Positions 8,816 to 18,036 of a stretch of DNA of 64,000 nt are shown piece by piece. The stretch lies in contig NZ_RXOZ01000001.1 of NCBI RefSeq assembly GCF_003991205.1, positions 124,001-188,000 of the forward strand, read 5' to 3'. The notes under the pieces were generated by a model that worked only from the letters and a program-made list of their open reading frames with translations, had not been told where the DNA came from and ran no database searches. Source of the stretch: Georgenia sp. SYP-B2076 (GTDB lineage Bacteria > Actinomycetota > Actinomycetes > Actinomycetales > Actinomycetaceae). How positions within the stretch are numbered: position 1 is the first letter of the stretch; each line of letters begins with the position of its first letter. The translations under genes and the position numbers were made by a program.

Positions 8816-9964
8816 TCAGGACGGCGACAGGATCGCAAAGATCCCCGCGACCGCCTCACGTCCAGCGCGATTGGCTCCCACCGTGGACGACGACGGTCCG
8901 TATCCGATGAGGTGGAGGCGAGGCTCGCCCGCCACCTGGGTGCCGTCCATGGTGATGCCGCCCCCGTGCCCGCGCAGGCGCATCGGCGTCAGGTGGTCCA
9001 GCGCCGCCCGGAAGCCCGTGGCCCACAGGATGGTGTCGGCCTCCTGGAAGCTGCCGTCGGCCATCCGCACGCCGGCCGGCTCGATGCGGGTGAACATCGG
9101 GTGCCGCTGGAGCACGCCACGGTCCCTCGCCGCCCGCAGCGCCGGGGTCCAGATGAGCCCGGTCACCGAGACCACGGACAGCGGCGGCAGGCCCATCCGG
9201 ACCCGCTCCTCCACGAGCGCGACCGCGTCGCGCCCGGCGTCGGGGTCGAACACGTCGTCACGCCACACCGGCTCGCGCCGGGTGACCCAGGTGGTCGTGG
9301 TGACCTGGGAGATCTCGTCGAGGAGCTGCACCGCCGAGATGCCGCCGCCGACGACGACCGTGTGCTGGCCGGCGAAGTCCTCGGCACGCACGTAGTCGGC
9401 CACGTGGAGCTGCCGGCCGGCGAAGTCGAGCTGGCCCGGGTAGCGGGGCCAGAAGGGTTTGGTCCACGTGCCGGTGGCGTTGATGACGGCGCGGGCGGAC
9501 CAGGTCCCGGCGTCGGACTCGACGAGCAGCCGGCCGGCGGGGTCCGCGTCCGCGCGGCGCACCGCCCTGACCCGCACCGGCCGCACGACGGCGAGGTCGA
9601 GCTCGCGCTCGTAGGCGTCGAAGTAGCGGGGCAGCACCTCGACGGACGGCTCGCACGGGTCGACGTCCGGCTGGGCCATCCCGGGCAGGTCGTAGATGTT
9701 GTTCACGGTGGCCATCCGCAGCGAGCGCCAGCGATGGCGCCAGGCGCCGCCCGGGCCGGCCTCGGCGTCGAGCACGACATAGGTGCCGGGCGCGCCGACC
9801 GCCGCCGCGGCGGCCGGCACGAATCCGCGGCGCCGCAGGTGGTAGGCGGCCGAGAGGCCCGCCTGGCCCGCCCCGACGACGACGACGTCGGCGAGCCGAA
9901 CGCCGCCCGCCTCCCGGGGTGTCTCCAGCGGGCGCGGCGCGTCGAGCGTGGTCACGGCAGTCAC
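8816..9964 (-). CDS. FAD/NAD(P)-binding flavoprotein oxidoreductase (flavin-containing monooxygenase-like)
   Basis: This protein of about 382 residues has an N-terminal FAD Rossmann motif (VVVGAGQAGLSAAYHL, near residue 28) and a second NAD(P)H motif (VVVGGGISAVQLLDEI). Between them are GTWTKPFWP and ATG-type motifs seen in flavin-containing monooxygenases (for example ILWATGFRAALDHL near the C-terminus). These enzymes oxidise N- or S-containing small molecules, or reduce quinones or metals in other branches. The start is taken as GTG at 9964; a GTG three codons later (9955) and longer open sequence upstream are also possible. The gene stands alone and the substrate is unknown. Confidence 0.8.
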   Translation of the reverse strand: MTAVTTLDAPRPLETPREAGGVRLADVVVVGAGQAGLSAAYHLRRRGFVPAAAAAVGAPGTYVVLDAEAGPGGAWRHRWRSLRMATVNNIYDLPGMAQPDVDPCEPSVEVLPRYFDAYERELDLAVVRPVRVRAVRRADADPAGRLLVESDAGTWSARAVINATGTWTKPFWPRYPGQLDFAGRQLHVADYVRAEDFAGQHTVVVGGGISAVQLLDEISQVTTTTWVTRREPVWRDDVFDPDAGRDAVALVEERVRMGLPPLSVVSVTGLIWTPALRAARDRGVLQRHPMFTRIEPAGVRMADGSFQEADTILWATGFRAALDHLTPMRLRGHGGGITMDGTQVAGEPRLHLIGYGPSSSTVGANRAGREAVAGIFAILSPS

Positions 9965-10166
9965 GCGAGGCGCAACGCCCAGGCGCGCCGATCCCTTCCC
10001 GCAGCGTGCGCCCGCCGCCCGCCCGCCTCCCCACAGCGGCCGCGGGCGGCGGCGGATCCACCGTGATCCGGGCGATGTCACCGCCACGTCGTAACCTCGA
10101 GCTGTCCCGCCGGGCCGGCGACGTTCCGGGGGACGTGACTGTAGCAGTCGAGGACGGAGGTGCGGC

Positions 10167-11123
10167 ATGGATCTGACGGAGGTCCGCCGGATGGGGCAGG
10201 AGCTGCTGGCCGAGCACGGCCTGCGCGCCTGGCAGCTCGCGTTCGACAACGCCAAGCGCCGGGCGGGCGCCTGCAAGTTCGACGCGCGCACCATCTCCGT
10301 CAGCCGCCACCTCATGGCCCTGTACGACGAGGACCAGGTGCGCGACACGCTCCTGCACGAGATCGCCCACGCCCTCGTGGGGCCCAGGCACGCGCACGAC
10401 GCCGTGTGGCGGGCCAAGGCCCTGGCGATCGGCTGCTCCGGCTCGCGGCTCGTGGCCGCGGACGCCCCCCGCGCCTCCGCGCCGTGGCACGGCACCTGCC
10501 CGCGCGGGCACAGCTACGACCGGCACCGGCGCCCGTCCCGCGTGTCGAGCTGCGCCCGGTGCGACCCGGGGTTCAACCCCGACTTCCTCCTCACCTGGAC
10601 GTTCCGCGGCCGGCCGGCGCCGATGGGCACGCGGTACGACCGGGAGCTGCGCACCATCCTGAGCGGCCGTGAGCGCAGGCGGCTCGCGGAGATCTACGCG
10701 GGAGCCCGGGAGGTCGGGGGCGCCACGCTCTTCGACGACGAGGCCGCCCTGCTGGAGGACGAGCCCGCCGTCCACCAGCCGGCGCTGTGGTGGCAGCGGG
10801 AGCTGGACGACGAGGCGGCCGCCGCGCCCGCGGAGGACGACGAGGGCTGGATGCTCGACGAGGACGGACGCCGGTGGCGCGTCGAGGAGCCGCCGGTGGA
10901 GATCGCGGACCCGCCGCTGAGCCCCCTGCTCCGCCTCGAGCTGGCCGCGGCGAACGGGCAGCTGACCCCGGGCTGGCGCGTGCGCATCACCGCGCCCGGG
11001 AAGTACCTGGGCCTGGAGGGCACCATCGTCAAGAGCGCCCGCACGCGCTACCACGTGAGGTCCGGCCCCGACGTCCTGACCGTCCCGTTCGAGCTGGTGC
11101 AGCCGGTGCGCCCGGCCGGCTGA
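10167..11123 (+). CDS. SprT-like zinc metalloprotease-domain protein
   Basis: The 318-residue protein carries the SprT/Spartan-type zinc motif HEIAH at residues 64-68, in LLHEIAHALVGPRHAHDAVW. A short zinc-ribbon (CPRGHSYDR...SSCARCDPGF) follows. A long acidic linker (about residues 180-250, rich in Asp/Glu) comes next. A C-terminal KOW/SH3-like segment (PGWRVRITAPGKYLGLEGTIVKSARTRYHVRSG) ends it. Bacterial SprT proteins are poorly characterised; eukaryotic Spartan degrades DNA-protein crosslinks. The start codon ATG is preceded by GGAGGTGCGGC. The added acidic linker and KOW-like tail are unusual for a minimal SprT (about 165 residues). Confidence 0.8.
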   Translation: MDLTEVRRMGQELLAEHGLRAWQLAFDNAKRRAGACKFDARTISVSRHLMALYDEDQVRDTLLHEIAHALVGPRHAHDAVWRAKALAIGCSGSRLVAADAPRASAPWHGTCPRGHSYDRHRRPSRVSSCARCDPGFNPDFLLTWTFRGRPAPMGTRYDRELRTILSGRERRRLAEIYAGAREVGGATLFDDEAALLEDEPAVHQPALWWQRELDDEAAAAPAEDDEGWMLDEDGRRWRVEEPPVEIADPPLSPLLRLELAAANGQLTPGWRVRITAPGKYLGLEGTIVKSARTRYHVRSGPDVLTVPFELVQPVRPAG

Positions 11124-11144
11124 CCGGCGGCCCGCCGACCGGGA

Positions 11145-12497
11145 TCAGCAGGTCTCGATCAGCCGCCGGAGCACGCGCGCGCCGAACTTCACGCCCTCCA
11201 CCGGCACGCGCTCGTCGATGCCGTGGAACAGCGGCGCGAAGTCGAGGTCGGCGGGCAGCTGCAGCGGCGCGAAGCCGTAGCCGTCGATGCCCAGCCGCTT
11301 GAGCGCCTTGTTGTCGGTCCCCGCGGAGAGGCAGTAGGGCAGCAGGTGGGCGCCCGGGTCCTCGGCGAGGATCGCCTCGCGCATGGCGTCGACGAACGGG
11401 CCGGAGCGGGGGGCGTCGAGGGGGATGCCGAGCTGGTCGACGATGAGCTCGACGTGCTCGCCGGCCAGCTCCCGGATGGTCTCCAGCATGAGGTCTTGGT
11501 GCCCGGGCAGGAACCGGCAGTCGATCGCGGCCTCGGCACTGCCGGGGATGACGTTGTTCTTGTACCCGGCGGTGAGCATGGTCAGGTTCGCGCTGTCCCG
11601 CAGCGTGCCCGAGACGAACTGGCGGGCCCCGCCCAGCAGGGGCAGGAACGCCTCGATGTTCGCGTCGTCCCGCTCGACGCCGGTCAGCTCGGTGATGCTG
11701 TCGAACAGCGTCCGCACCGAGGCGACGTACTCCGCCGGCCACTCGTGGGCGTCGATCCGGTCGATCGCGCGGGCCAGGCGCACGATCGCGTTCTCGTCGT
11801 TGGGCACGGAGCCGTGGCCGGCGCGGCCGGCGGCGCGGATCCGGATCCAGGCGAAGCCCTTCTCGGCGGTCTGCAGCAGGTAGGCGCGCACGGGCCGGCC
11901 GGTGCCGCGCTCGGGGAGGGTGATGGAGTAGCCGCCGACCTCGCTGATGGCCTCGGTGCACCCCTCGAAGAGCTCCGGGTGGTGGGTGGCGACCCAGTGC
12001 GCGCCGAGGGTGCTGCCGGCCTCCTCGTCGGCGAAGAACGCGAAGACGACGTCGCGCGGGGGCTTCGTGCCCGTGCGGGCGAGGTGACGGAGGTTGGCCA
12101 GGATCATCCCGTCCATGTCCTTCATGTCGACGGCGCCGCGGCCCCAGATCATGCCGTCGCGGATCTCCCCGGAGAAGGGGTCGACCGACCAGTCGGCGGC
12201 ATCGGCCGGCACGACGTCGAGGTGGCCGTGGATGATGAGGCCCGGCCGGGCGCGGTCGCTGCCCTCGACGCGAACGACGACGCTGGCGCGACCGGGTTCG
12301 CTCTCGAGATAGGTGGGCTCGAGCCCGACCTCGCGCAGCAGCCCGACGACGTACTCGGCCGCCTCCCGCTCGCCCGGTCCCGTGCCGTCGCCGTAGTTGG
12401 TGGAGTCGATGCGGATGAGCTCCTGCGTGATCCGGACGGCCTCCTCCTCGATGCGGGCGACGGCGGCGTCCTGCGACTGCTCGCTCGGTGCGGTCAT
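11145..12497 (-). CDS. M20 family zinc metallopeptidase (dipeptidase/deacylase type)
   Basis: This 450-residue cytoplasmic hydrolase has the M20 signatures: HGHLDVVPADAADW (metal His and Asp), the bridging Asp in WGRGAVDMKDMDG, and the catalytic Glu in FAFFADEEAGS. The dimerisation domain contains RAGHGSVPNDENAIV, and a late metal His lies in LFHGIDERVPVEG. Family members cleave dipeptides or N-acyl amino acids; actinobacterial relatives of this length are annotated as M20/M25/M40 peptidases. The start ATG at 12497 (MTAPSEQS) is preceded by GAGGAGAGGCGC. It is convergent with the SprT-like gene, with only a 21-bp gap. Confidence 0.88.
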   Translation of the reverse strand: MTAPSEQSQDAAVARIEEEAVRITQELIRIDSTNYGDGTGPGEREAAEYVVGLLREVGLEPTYLESEPGRASVVVRVEGSDRARPGLIIHGHLDVVPADAADWSVDPFSGEIRDGMIWGRGAVDMKDMDGMILANLRHLARTGTKPPRDVVFAFFADEEAGSTLGAHWVATHHPELFEGCTEAISEVGGYSITLPERGTGRPVRAYLLQTAEKGFAWIRIRAAGRAGHGSVPNDENAIVRLARAIDRIDAHEWPAEYVASVRTLFDSITELTGVERDDANIEAFLPLLGGARQFVSGTLRDSANLTMLTAGYKNNVIPGSAEAAIDCRFLPGHQDLMLETIRELAGEHVELIVDQLGIPLDAPRSGPFVDAMREAILAEDPGAHLLPYCLSAGTDNKALKRLGIDGYGFAPLQLPADLDFAPLFHGIDERVPVEGVKFGARVLRRLIETC

Positions 12498-12676
12498 GCG
12501 CGCCTCTCCTCGGCTCGGGTGCGAGCCCACGGTACGACGTGGGGAGCGCCCCTCGGCGCGCGGCACCAGCAGAAACATTCCAATCCTTGGCGTCCCCCTG
12601 ACGAAACAGACACCGGGCGATAACCTTCTGTGGATCGGTCCCCCACCACTGCGGGGTCGACCCGAGGAGGAAGTCC

Positions 12677-14047
12677 ATGCACAGCCCGTCCCGCCGCCGG
12701 ATGCTGGTGGCGGCCGTGACGGCAGGCGCCGCGTCGCTCGTGCTGGCGGCGTGCACGGGCGGCACCACGCTCGCGGACCCCGGCAGCGACGGCTCGACCG
12801 GCGACGCGGGCGCCACGACCGTGACGTTCCGGCTGTGGGACGACGTCGCCGCCCCCGCGTACGCCGAGTCGTTCGACGCCTTCAGCGCGGCCCACCCGGA
12901 CCTCCGCGTCCAGGTCGAGGTGGTCCCGCGGGGCGAGTACGCCGACAGGCTGCGCGAGGACATGACGGACGGGGACATGGCCGACGTCTTCTGGGCCACG
13001 CCCACCATGTACCCGGCCTACGCGGCGGCCGGCGACCTCGTCGAGGTCGGCGCCGACCCCGACGAGGCCGTGTGGGAGAGGTCCGTCGTCGACCTCTTCA
13101 CCTACCGCGGCACTCTCTGGGGCGTGCCGCAGCTGTGGGACTCCGTCGCGCTGTACTACAACGAACCGCTCGTCGCGGCCGCCGACGTCGACCCGTCGCG
13201 TCTTGCGTGGACGCCCGGGGGCGGCGCCGGGGACACGCTGCAGGCGGCCTCCCGCGCTCTGACCGTGGACACCACCGGCCGGCACCCCGGCGAGGCCGGG
13301 TTCGACCCCGGCGCGACGCAGAGCTACGGCTTCAACGCCGGGGCCGACCTGTTCGCCATCGTCCTGCCCTTCCTCGCGCAGAACGGCGTCCGGTTCCGGG
13401 ACGGCCAGGAGTTCACCTTCGCCACGCCGGACGGCGAGGCGGCCTTCCAATACCTGGTGGACCTGGTCCGCGCCCAGGTGGCGCCGCCCGCCGCGCAGGA
13501 CGGCGCGCGGGACGGCGCGGACGCGGGTCCGGCCCGCGACCTGTTCACCCACGGCCGGCTGGCCCTGTTCCAGTCCAGCTCGCAGGACCTGCGTACCCTG
13601 GTCCAGGACGCCGGCCCGGGCCTGCGCATCGCCCCCATGGTGGCGGGCCCGCAGGGACGCCCGGGCGTCCTCACCGGGGTGGCGGCAGTCGGCAACGCGC
13701 ACAGCGCCCACGACGGCGCGACGCGGGAGGTGCTGCGCTGGCTCGGCTCGGCGGACGGTCAGGCCGCGCTGGCGAGCCAAGGAGTGGGCGTGCCCGCCGT
13801 GGCCGGCGCCCAGGAGGCCTACGCCGAGTACTGGGCCGCCCGCGGCGTGGACGTGCAGCCCTTCCTCGACGCCGCCCGGGAGCCCGGGGCCCCCGCCCCC
13901 GCCGCCATCGGCGTGGACGCGGGCATCGCGGCGGTGCAGCCGGTCCTGGACCGGATGTTCCGCGGGGAGATCCCCGTCCCCGAGGCCGTCGCCCAGGCGC
14001 AGCAGGCCGGCAACGCGGCCCTCGCCACGCCGTCGCCCGAGCCCTGA
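12677..14047 (+). CDS. Orphan ABC transporter sugar-type substrate-binding lipoprotein
   Basis: The 456-residue protein starts with a twin-Arg/Lys-like basic segment and a lipobox (ASLVLAAC near residues 20-26), so it is exported and anchored at the outer face of the membrane. The rest matches family 1 extracellular solute-binding proteins: TVTFRLWDDVAAPAYAESF, ADVFWATPTMYPAYAAAGDL, LWGVPQLWDSVALYYNEPL, then a C-terminal FSS...GVAAVGNAHSAHDGATREVLRWL. No permease or ATPase gene is adjacent, so it must share a transporter encoded elsewhere or act as a sensor. The ATG follows GAGGAGGAAGTCC. The C-terminus has a low-complexity end (ALATPSPEP). Confidence 0.85.
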   Translation: MHSPSRRRMLVAAVTAGAASLVLAACTGGTTLADPGSDGSTGDAGATTVTFRLWDDVAAPAYAESFDAFSAAHPDLRVQVEVVPRGEYADRLREDMTDGDMADVFWATPTMYPAYAAAGDLVEVGADPDEAVWERSVVDLFTYRGTLWGVPQLWDSVALYYNEPLVAAADVDPSRLAWTPGGGAGDTLQAASRALTVDTTGRHPGEAGFDPGATQSYGFNAGADLFAIVLPFLAQNGVRFRDGQEFTFATPDGEAAFQYLVDLVRAQVAPPAAQDGARDGADAGPARDLFTHGRLALFQSSSQDLRTLVQDAGPGLRIAPMVAGPQGRPGVLTGVAAVGNAHSAHDGATREVLRWLGSADGQAALASQGVGVPAVAGAQEAYAEYWAARGVDVQPFLDAAREPGAPAPAAIGVDAGIAAVQPVLDRMFRGEIPVPEAVAQAQQAGNAALATPSPEP

Positions 14048-14060
14048 CCGCCGCGCGGGC

Positions 14061-14103
14061 GGGTCGGACGTCCCGCGGTCAGACGTCCTACGGTCAGACG
14101 TCC
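14061..14103. repeat. Short direct repeats GGTCAGACGTCC between convergent genes
   Basis: Three imperfect copies of a 13-14 nt unit (GGTCGGACGTCC near 14062, GGTCAGACGTCC near 14078 and again near 14092) fill the gap after the binding-protein gene. The last one runs into the pntB stop codon. Function is unknown; this may be slippage-type duplication at the 3' ends. Confidence 0.5.
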
Positions 14104-15482
14104 TTGAGGGCGCCGACGACGTTCGCGAGGGACTCCTTGGCGTCCCCGAAGAGCACTTGGGTCTTGTCCGCGAACAGGAGCTCGTTCTCGATGCCCGCGA
14201 AGCCCGGGCGCATGGAGCGCTTGAGGAAGATGGTCTGCCCGGCCTGGTCGGCGTTGATGATCGGCATGCCGTAGATCGGGGCGGCCCGGTCCGTGCGCGC
14301 CGCGGGGTTGACCACGTCATTCGCGCCGACCACCACCACGACGTCGGTGGACGGCATGGCCGCGTTGACCTCGTCCGCGTCGAGGAGCAGCTCGTAGGGC
14401 ACGTTGGCCTCGGCGAGGAGGACGTTCATGTGCCCGGGCATGCGGCCGGCGACGGGGTGGATGCCGTAGACGGCGTCGACCCCCCGCTCGCGCAGCGCGG
14501 TGACCAGCTCCGCCACCGTGTGCTGCGCCTGCGCGACGGCGAGGCCGTAGCCGGGCACGACTACCACGCGGTTGGCGTACGCCAGGGTGATCGCGACGTC
14601 CTCGGCCTGGGCGCGGCGCACGGGCCGGTCGGAGGCCTCCGTGGCGCCCGCGGTGGACCCTCCGCGCAGCGCGCCGAAGAGGATCCCCGTGACGGAGCGG
14701 CCCATCGCGGTGGCCATGGCGCGGGTGAGGATCGTGCCCGAGGCGCCCACCAGCGTCCCGGCCACTAGCAGCAGGGTGTTCGACATCGCCCACCCGGAGG
14801 CGGCGACGGCGAGGCCGGTGAAGGCGTTGAGCAGCGAGATGACGATGGGCACGTCGGCGCCGCCCACGGGCAGCACCAGCAGCGCGCCGATCACGAGGCC
14901 GACGGCCAGGAGGGCGGCGCCGAGCCAGACGTCCCCGGTGAGCGTCACGGCGACCGCCCCGCCCACCGCGACGAGCAGCGCGGCCACCATGACCGGACCC
15001 GCGCCGGGCAGCACGACCGGCCGGGACGTCATCGTCCCCTGGAGCTTCGCGAACGTGAGCAGCGAGCCGCACAGCGACATCGACCCGACGAGCACCGCGA
15101 AGGCGGTGGCGCCGGCGGCCACGGCACCGCCCTCACCCGCCCGCTCGGCGAGCTCGACGACGCCCACCAGCGCCGCCGCCCCGCCCCCGACGCCGTTGAA
15201 GATGGCCACGAGCTGCGGCATCTCGGTCATCTTCACGCGCCGGGCGGCGGGCACCGCGACGGCCGTGCCGACGAGGACCGCCGCGAGGACGATCCACAGG
15301 GTGGCCCCGCGGAACGCGGTGGAGAGCAGCACCGTCACGACGGCGATCGCGGCACCGAGCGCGCCGAGGAGGTTGCCGCGGCGCGCCGTCCGGGGCGAGG
15401 ACAGCCCCTTGAGGGCGAGGATGAACAGGGCCGCGGCGGCGAGGTAGAGCAGCGCGGCTACGGGCGTGGGCAGGAGCGTCAT
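14094..15482 (-). CDS. pntB: NAD(P) transhydrogenase subunit beta
   Basis: This 462-residue membrane protein has about nine N-terminal transmembrane helices followed by the NADP-binding domain III (about residues 285-462). The latter contains VVVVPGYGLAVAQAQHTVAELV, HPVAGRMPGHMNVLLAEA, and VVVVGANDVVNPAA, ending with GDAKESLANVV. The enzyme couples hydride transfer from NADH to NADP with proton entry. It is the last gene of pntAa-pntAb-pntB and overlaps pntAb by 4 nt (ATGA), so translation is probably coupled. Confidence 0.95.
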   Translation of the reverse strand: MTLLPTPVAALLYLAAAALFILALKGLSSPRTARRGNLLGALGAAIAVVTVLLSTAFRGATLWIVLAAVLVGTAVAVPAARRVKMTEMPQLVAIFNGVGGGAAALVGVVELAERAGEGGAVAAGATAFAVLVGSMSLCGSLLTFAKLQGTMTSRPVVLPGAGPVMVAALLVAVGGAVAVTLTGDVWLGAALLAVGLVIGALLVLPVGGADVPIVISLLNAFTGLAVAASGWAMSNTLLLVAGTLVGASGTILTRAMATAMGRSVTGILFGALRGGSTAGATEASDRPVRRAQAEDVAITLAYANRVVVVPGYGLAVAQAQHTVAELVTALRERGVDAVYGIHPVAGRMPGHMNVLLAEANVPYELLLDADEVNAAMPSTDVVVVVGANDVVNPAARTDRAAPIYGMPIINADQAGQTIFLKRSMRPGFAGIENELLFADKTQVLFGDAKESLANVVGALKDV

Positions 15483-16057
15483 CGCTCACCGCCCGTGGCG
15501 GAGGTCGCGGGCGTCTGACCGGCGGACGTGCGCGCCCGGTCCGGGGGGCGGCGTCCGGGCTCACGCGCGGCGGCGCCCGGGGTCGGCTCGCCCGCGGCGG
15601 CGCCCGGGGTCGGCTCGCCCGCGGCGGGCATGTCGGCGACCGGCTTGCCCGCGGCGGGCATGTCGGCGACCGGCTTGCCCGTGGCGGTCGTGGCAACGGC
15701 CGGCTTGCCGGCTGTCCCCGCGCCCACGACCGGCTCGCTGGCGGCGGGCTCCCCGGCGGGCACGCCCGCACCCCGGGCGGGCCGCCGCGAGAACATCTCG
15801 AGCATCCGGTCCGTGACGACGAACCCGCCGACGAGGTTGATGGTCGCGAGCAGGACCGCCAGCGTCCCGAGCACGACGAGCACGGGGCTCGTGGTGTGCG
15901 CCGTCACGCTGATCGCGCCGACGAGGATGATGCCGTGGATGGCGTTGGCCCCGGACATCAGCGGCGTGTGCAGGGTGGAGGAGACCTTCGAGACCACCTC
16001 GACGCCCACGAACGCCGCGAGGACGAACAGGGTGAGGATCGTGACGCCGTCGTTCAT
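15479..16057 (-). CDS. pntAb: NAD(P) transhydrogenase alpha subunit, membrane part, with long repetitive C-terminal tail
   Basis: The first 90 or so residues form the three-helix membrane domain of the split alpha subunit (TILTLFVLAAFVGVEVVSKVSSTLHTPLMSGANAIHGIILVGA...GGFVVTDRMLEMF). Family members of this split type usually end there, at about 95-105 residues. Here about 90 further residues follow, rich in Gly, Pro, Ala and Glu, with near-repeats GKPVADMPAA (two copies) and GEPTPGAAA (two copies). The tail is encoded by tandem DNA repeats (about 15570-15690). The extra part probably projects into the cytoplasm as a disordered tail. The gene overlaps both neighbours by 4 nt. Confidence 0.9.
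   Translation of the reverse strand: MNDGVTILTLFVLAAFVGVEVVSKVSSTLHTPLMSGANAIHGIILVGAISVTAHTTSPVLVVLGTLAVLLATINLVGGFVVTDRMLEMFSRRPARGAGVPAGEPAASEPVVGAGTAGKPAVATTATGKPVADMPAAGKPVADMPAAGEPTPGAAAGEPTPGAAAREPGRRPPDRARTSAGQTPATSATGGER
15570..15690 (-). repeat. In-frame coding repeats in the pntAb tail
   Basis: Two adjacent copies of a 27-nt unit (reading GEPTPGAAA) and two copies of a 30-nt unit (reading GKPVADMPAA) lie in tandem. All are multiples of three, so expansions or contractions keep the frame. This is the likely origin of the long tail of PntAb. Confidence 0.75.
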
Positions 16058-17274
16058 CGGGGCTCCGCATGCTCGGGGGCGGGGGCGCCGCCCGGTGTCA
16101 CGGCGGGCGCCACCACGCCGGCGTCCTGCGCCGGTGGTGCGCCGAGCCCGTGGCGGGTGGCGCCGTCGTGGGTCAGGGCCATGCCGTCGATGATGTCGTC
16201 GTCGAGCGGGACGACGAGCCCGCCGTCGGCGCCGGTGAGGAGCGCGACGACGCCCGCGACGTTCTTGGCGTAGAGCCGCGAGGCGTCGGTGGGCAGGTCC
16301 GCGGGCGCCGAGGCGAGGCCGACGAGCGTGATCGCGCCGCCGCCGCGCGCGCTGGGGACGGTCGCGTCCACGCCGGGACGCGACCCCTCCACGTTCCCGC
16401 CACCGGCCGCGGCGAGGTCCACCACCACCGAGCCGGGACGCATGGCGGCCACCATCGCCGCGGTGACCAGCAGCGGCGCCCGGCGGCCGGGCACCGCCGC
16501 CGTGGTGATCAGCACGTCGGCGTCGGCGATGTGCGGGGCGAGGGCCGCCTGTTGCGCCTGGGCGGCGGAGCGGCCCAGGGACCGCGCGTAGCCGCCCACG
16601 CCCGCGCCGGCCTCCCCGGCAAGCCCGACGTCGATGAAGGTCGCGCCGACGGAGCGGACCTCCTCGGCGGACTCCGGCCGGATGTCGTTGGCGGCCACCT
16701 TCGCGCCGAGCCGGCGGGCGGTCGCGATGGCCTGGAGACCCGCGACGCCCGCGCCGAGCACCACCACCTTCGCGGGCGGCACGGTGCCCGCGGCGGTCAT
16801 GGCCAGGGGGAAGAAGCGGGGGAGCCGGATCGCGGCCTCGAGCACGGCCCGGTAGCCCGCGGCGAGCGCCTGCGAGGACAGCACGTCCATGGCCTGGGCG
16901 CGGGAGGTCCGCGGCAGCCGCTCGAAGGCCAGCACCGTCAGGCGGCGGGCGTTGGCGGCGGCTAGGCGGTCGGCGTCGTCCAGGGGGGCCTGGAGGCCGA
17001 GCGTCACCGCGCCGGGGCGCAGCCGCAGCAGGGCGGCCGCCGGCAGCGGGGTGACGTGGACGAGGATGTCGACGGCACCGAGGTCGATGGCGGGCACGAC
17101 GGCGGCCCCCGCGGCGGCGTAGGCGTCGTCCGGGTGGTGCGAGGCGGTCCCGGCCCCGGACTCCACGAGCACCTGGTGCCCGGACCGCACGAGCCCGCGC
17201 ACGACGTCCGGCACGAGGGCCACGCGCGTCTCCGGCGACGGCTCGCGGGGGGCGGCGATGGTGATCACCCTCAC
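16054..17274 (-). CDS. pntAa: NAD(P) transhydrogenase subunit alpha, NAD-binding part
   Basis: This protein of about 406 residues matches the soluble NAD(H)-binding domain I, related to alanine dehydrogenase. It begins ITIAAPREPSPETRVALVPDVVRGLVRSGHQVLVESGAG. A nucleotide-binding motif VVVLGAGVAGLQAIATARRLGAKV follows, and the mobile loop region lies around VLITTAAVPGRRAPLLV. It starts the transhydrogenase operon; pntAb overlaps its stop by 4 nt. The start is GTG at 17274 or GTG at 17268 (two codons later); upstream open frame is rejected for lack of family similarity. Confidence 0.92.
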   Translation of the reverse strand: MRVITIAAPREPSPETRVALVPDVVRGLVRSGHQVLVESGAGTASHHPDDAYAAAGAAVVPAIDLGAVDILVHVTPLPAAALLRLRPGAVTLGLQAPLDDADRLAAANARRLTVLAFERLPRTSRAQAMDVLSSQALAAGYRAVLEAAIRLPRFFPLAMTAAGTVPPAKVVVLGAGVAGLQAIATARRLGAKVAANDIRPESAEEVRSVGATFIDVGLAGEAGAGVGGYARSLGRSAAQAQQAALAPHIADADVLITTAAVPGRRAPLLVTAAMVAAMRPGSVVVDLAAAGGGNVEGSRPGVDATVPSARGGGAITLVGLASAPADLPTDASRLYAKNVAGVVALLTGADGGLVVPLDDDIIDGMALTHDGATRHGLGAPPAQDAGVVAPAVTPGGAPAPEHAEPR

Positions 17275-17308
17275 GAGGGTAGGCGCGCGGGCGCCCGGGA
17301 TGCGGGAC

Positions 17309-17941
17309 TTACGGCTGCCCACCCCTGCCCCACCGCAGGATGGTGGGGCGCTCGAAGTCGCTCATCTCGATGACGATGTCCGACCTGGACATCGGGTCGA
17401 CGGCGTCGTTGTAGAGCCGCAGGGCGGGAAGGTACCGCTCCCAGTATCGGGTCTCGACCTCCGCGTCGGGCTCCTCGCTGGCGGAGGTGAGGGCCACGAT
17501 GCGCTCGACGGTGACGTTCTCGGGCACGGTGAGATACACGGTCACGTCCCACAGCTCGGCGAGCTCGGGGCGCTGAAGCGTCATGCCGTCGACGAGGAGG
17601 ACGCAGCCGCGCGCGTCGAAGTCGGGGGCTCCGGCGGCCATGGACCGGATCCGGTCGAGGTCGTAGACGTGCTCGTAGAGCCACCGCGGGTCGGCCGCCT
17701 CCGGGGACCGACGCTGCTGCAGCGGGATCAGCACGTGGTCGGCGCTGAACCGGTGCACCTCGGCCCGGTCGTCCACGAGCGGCCTGAGCGCGTCGTCGAG
17801 GTCGCGTGAGAAGGTCGTCTTCCCGGCGCCGTCGGGCCCGTCGATCGCGACACGGAGCATGCCGTCGCCGAGGCGGCCCACGAGCTCGTGCGCCAGGCGG
17901 TCGAGAAGCTCGCTGCGTGAGATGGACGTCGTTGTCTCCAT
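17309..17941 (-). CDS. Uridine kinase-like P-loop nucleoside/nucleotide kinase
   Basis: The 210-residue protein has a Walker A motif GPDGAGKT (residues 35-42), a downstream DDALRPLVDDRAEVHRFSADHV segment, and an Arg-rich lid region (RYWERYLPALRLYN). This matches the uridine kinase/phosphoribulokinase-like family of actinobacteria, which phosphorylate small metabolites with ATP. The exact substrate is not clear. The ATG at 17941 begins METTTSISRSELL. It follows pntAa's upstream end by only about 35 bp on the same strand, so it could lead the pnt operon. Confidence 0.8.
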   Translation of the reverse strand: METTTSISRSELLDRLAHELVGRLGDGMLRVAIDGPDGAGKTTFSRDLDDALRPLVDDRAEVHRFSADHVLIPLQQRRSPEAADPRWLYEHVYDLDRIRSMAAGAPDFDARGCVLLVDGMTLQRPELAELWDVTVYLTVPENVTVERIVALTSASEEPDAEVETRYWERYLPALRLYNDAVDPMSRSDIVIEMSDFERPTILRWGRGGQP

Positions 17942-18036
17942 GCCGGAGATGGTAGGGCCATCACACCTGCTCAGCGACACGTGTCCGCAATGATCTCTCA
18001 GTATGGACGGCCCCCGCCACGGCGTGGACGCGGCGT

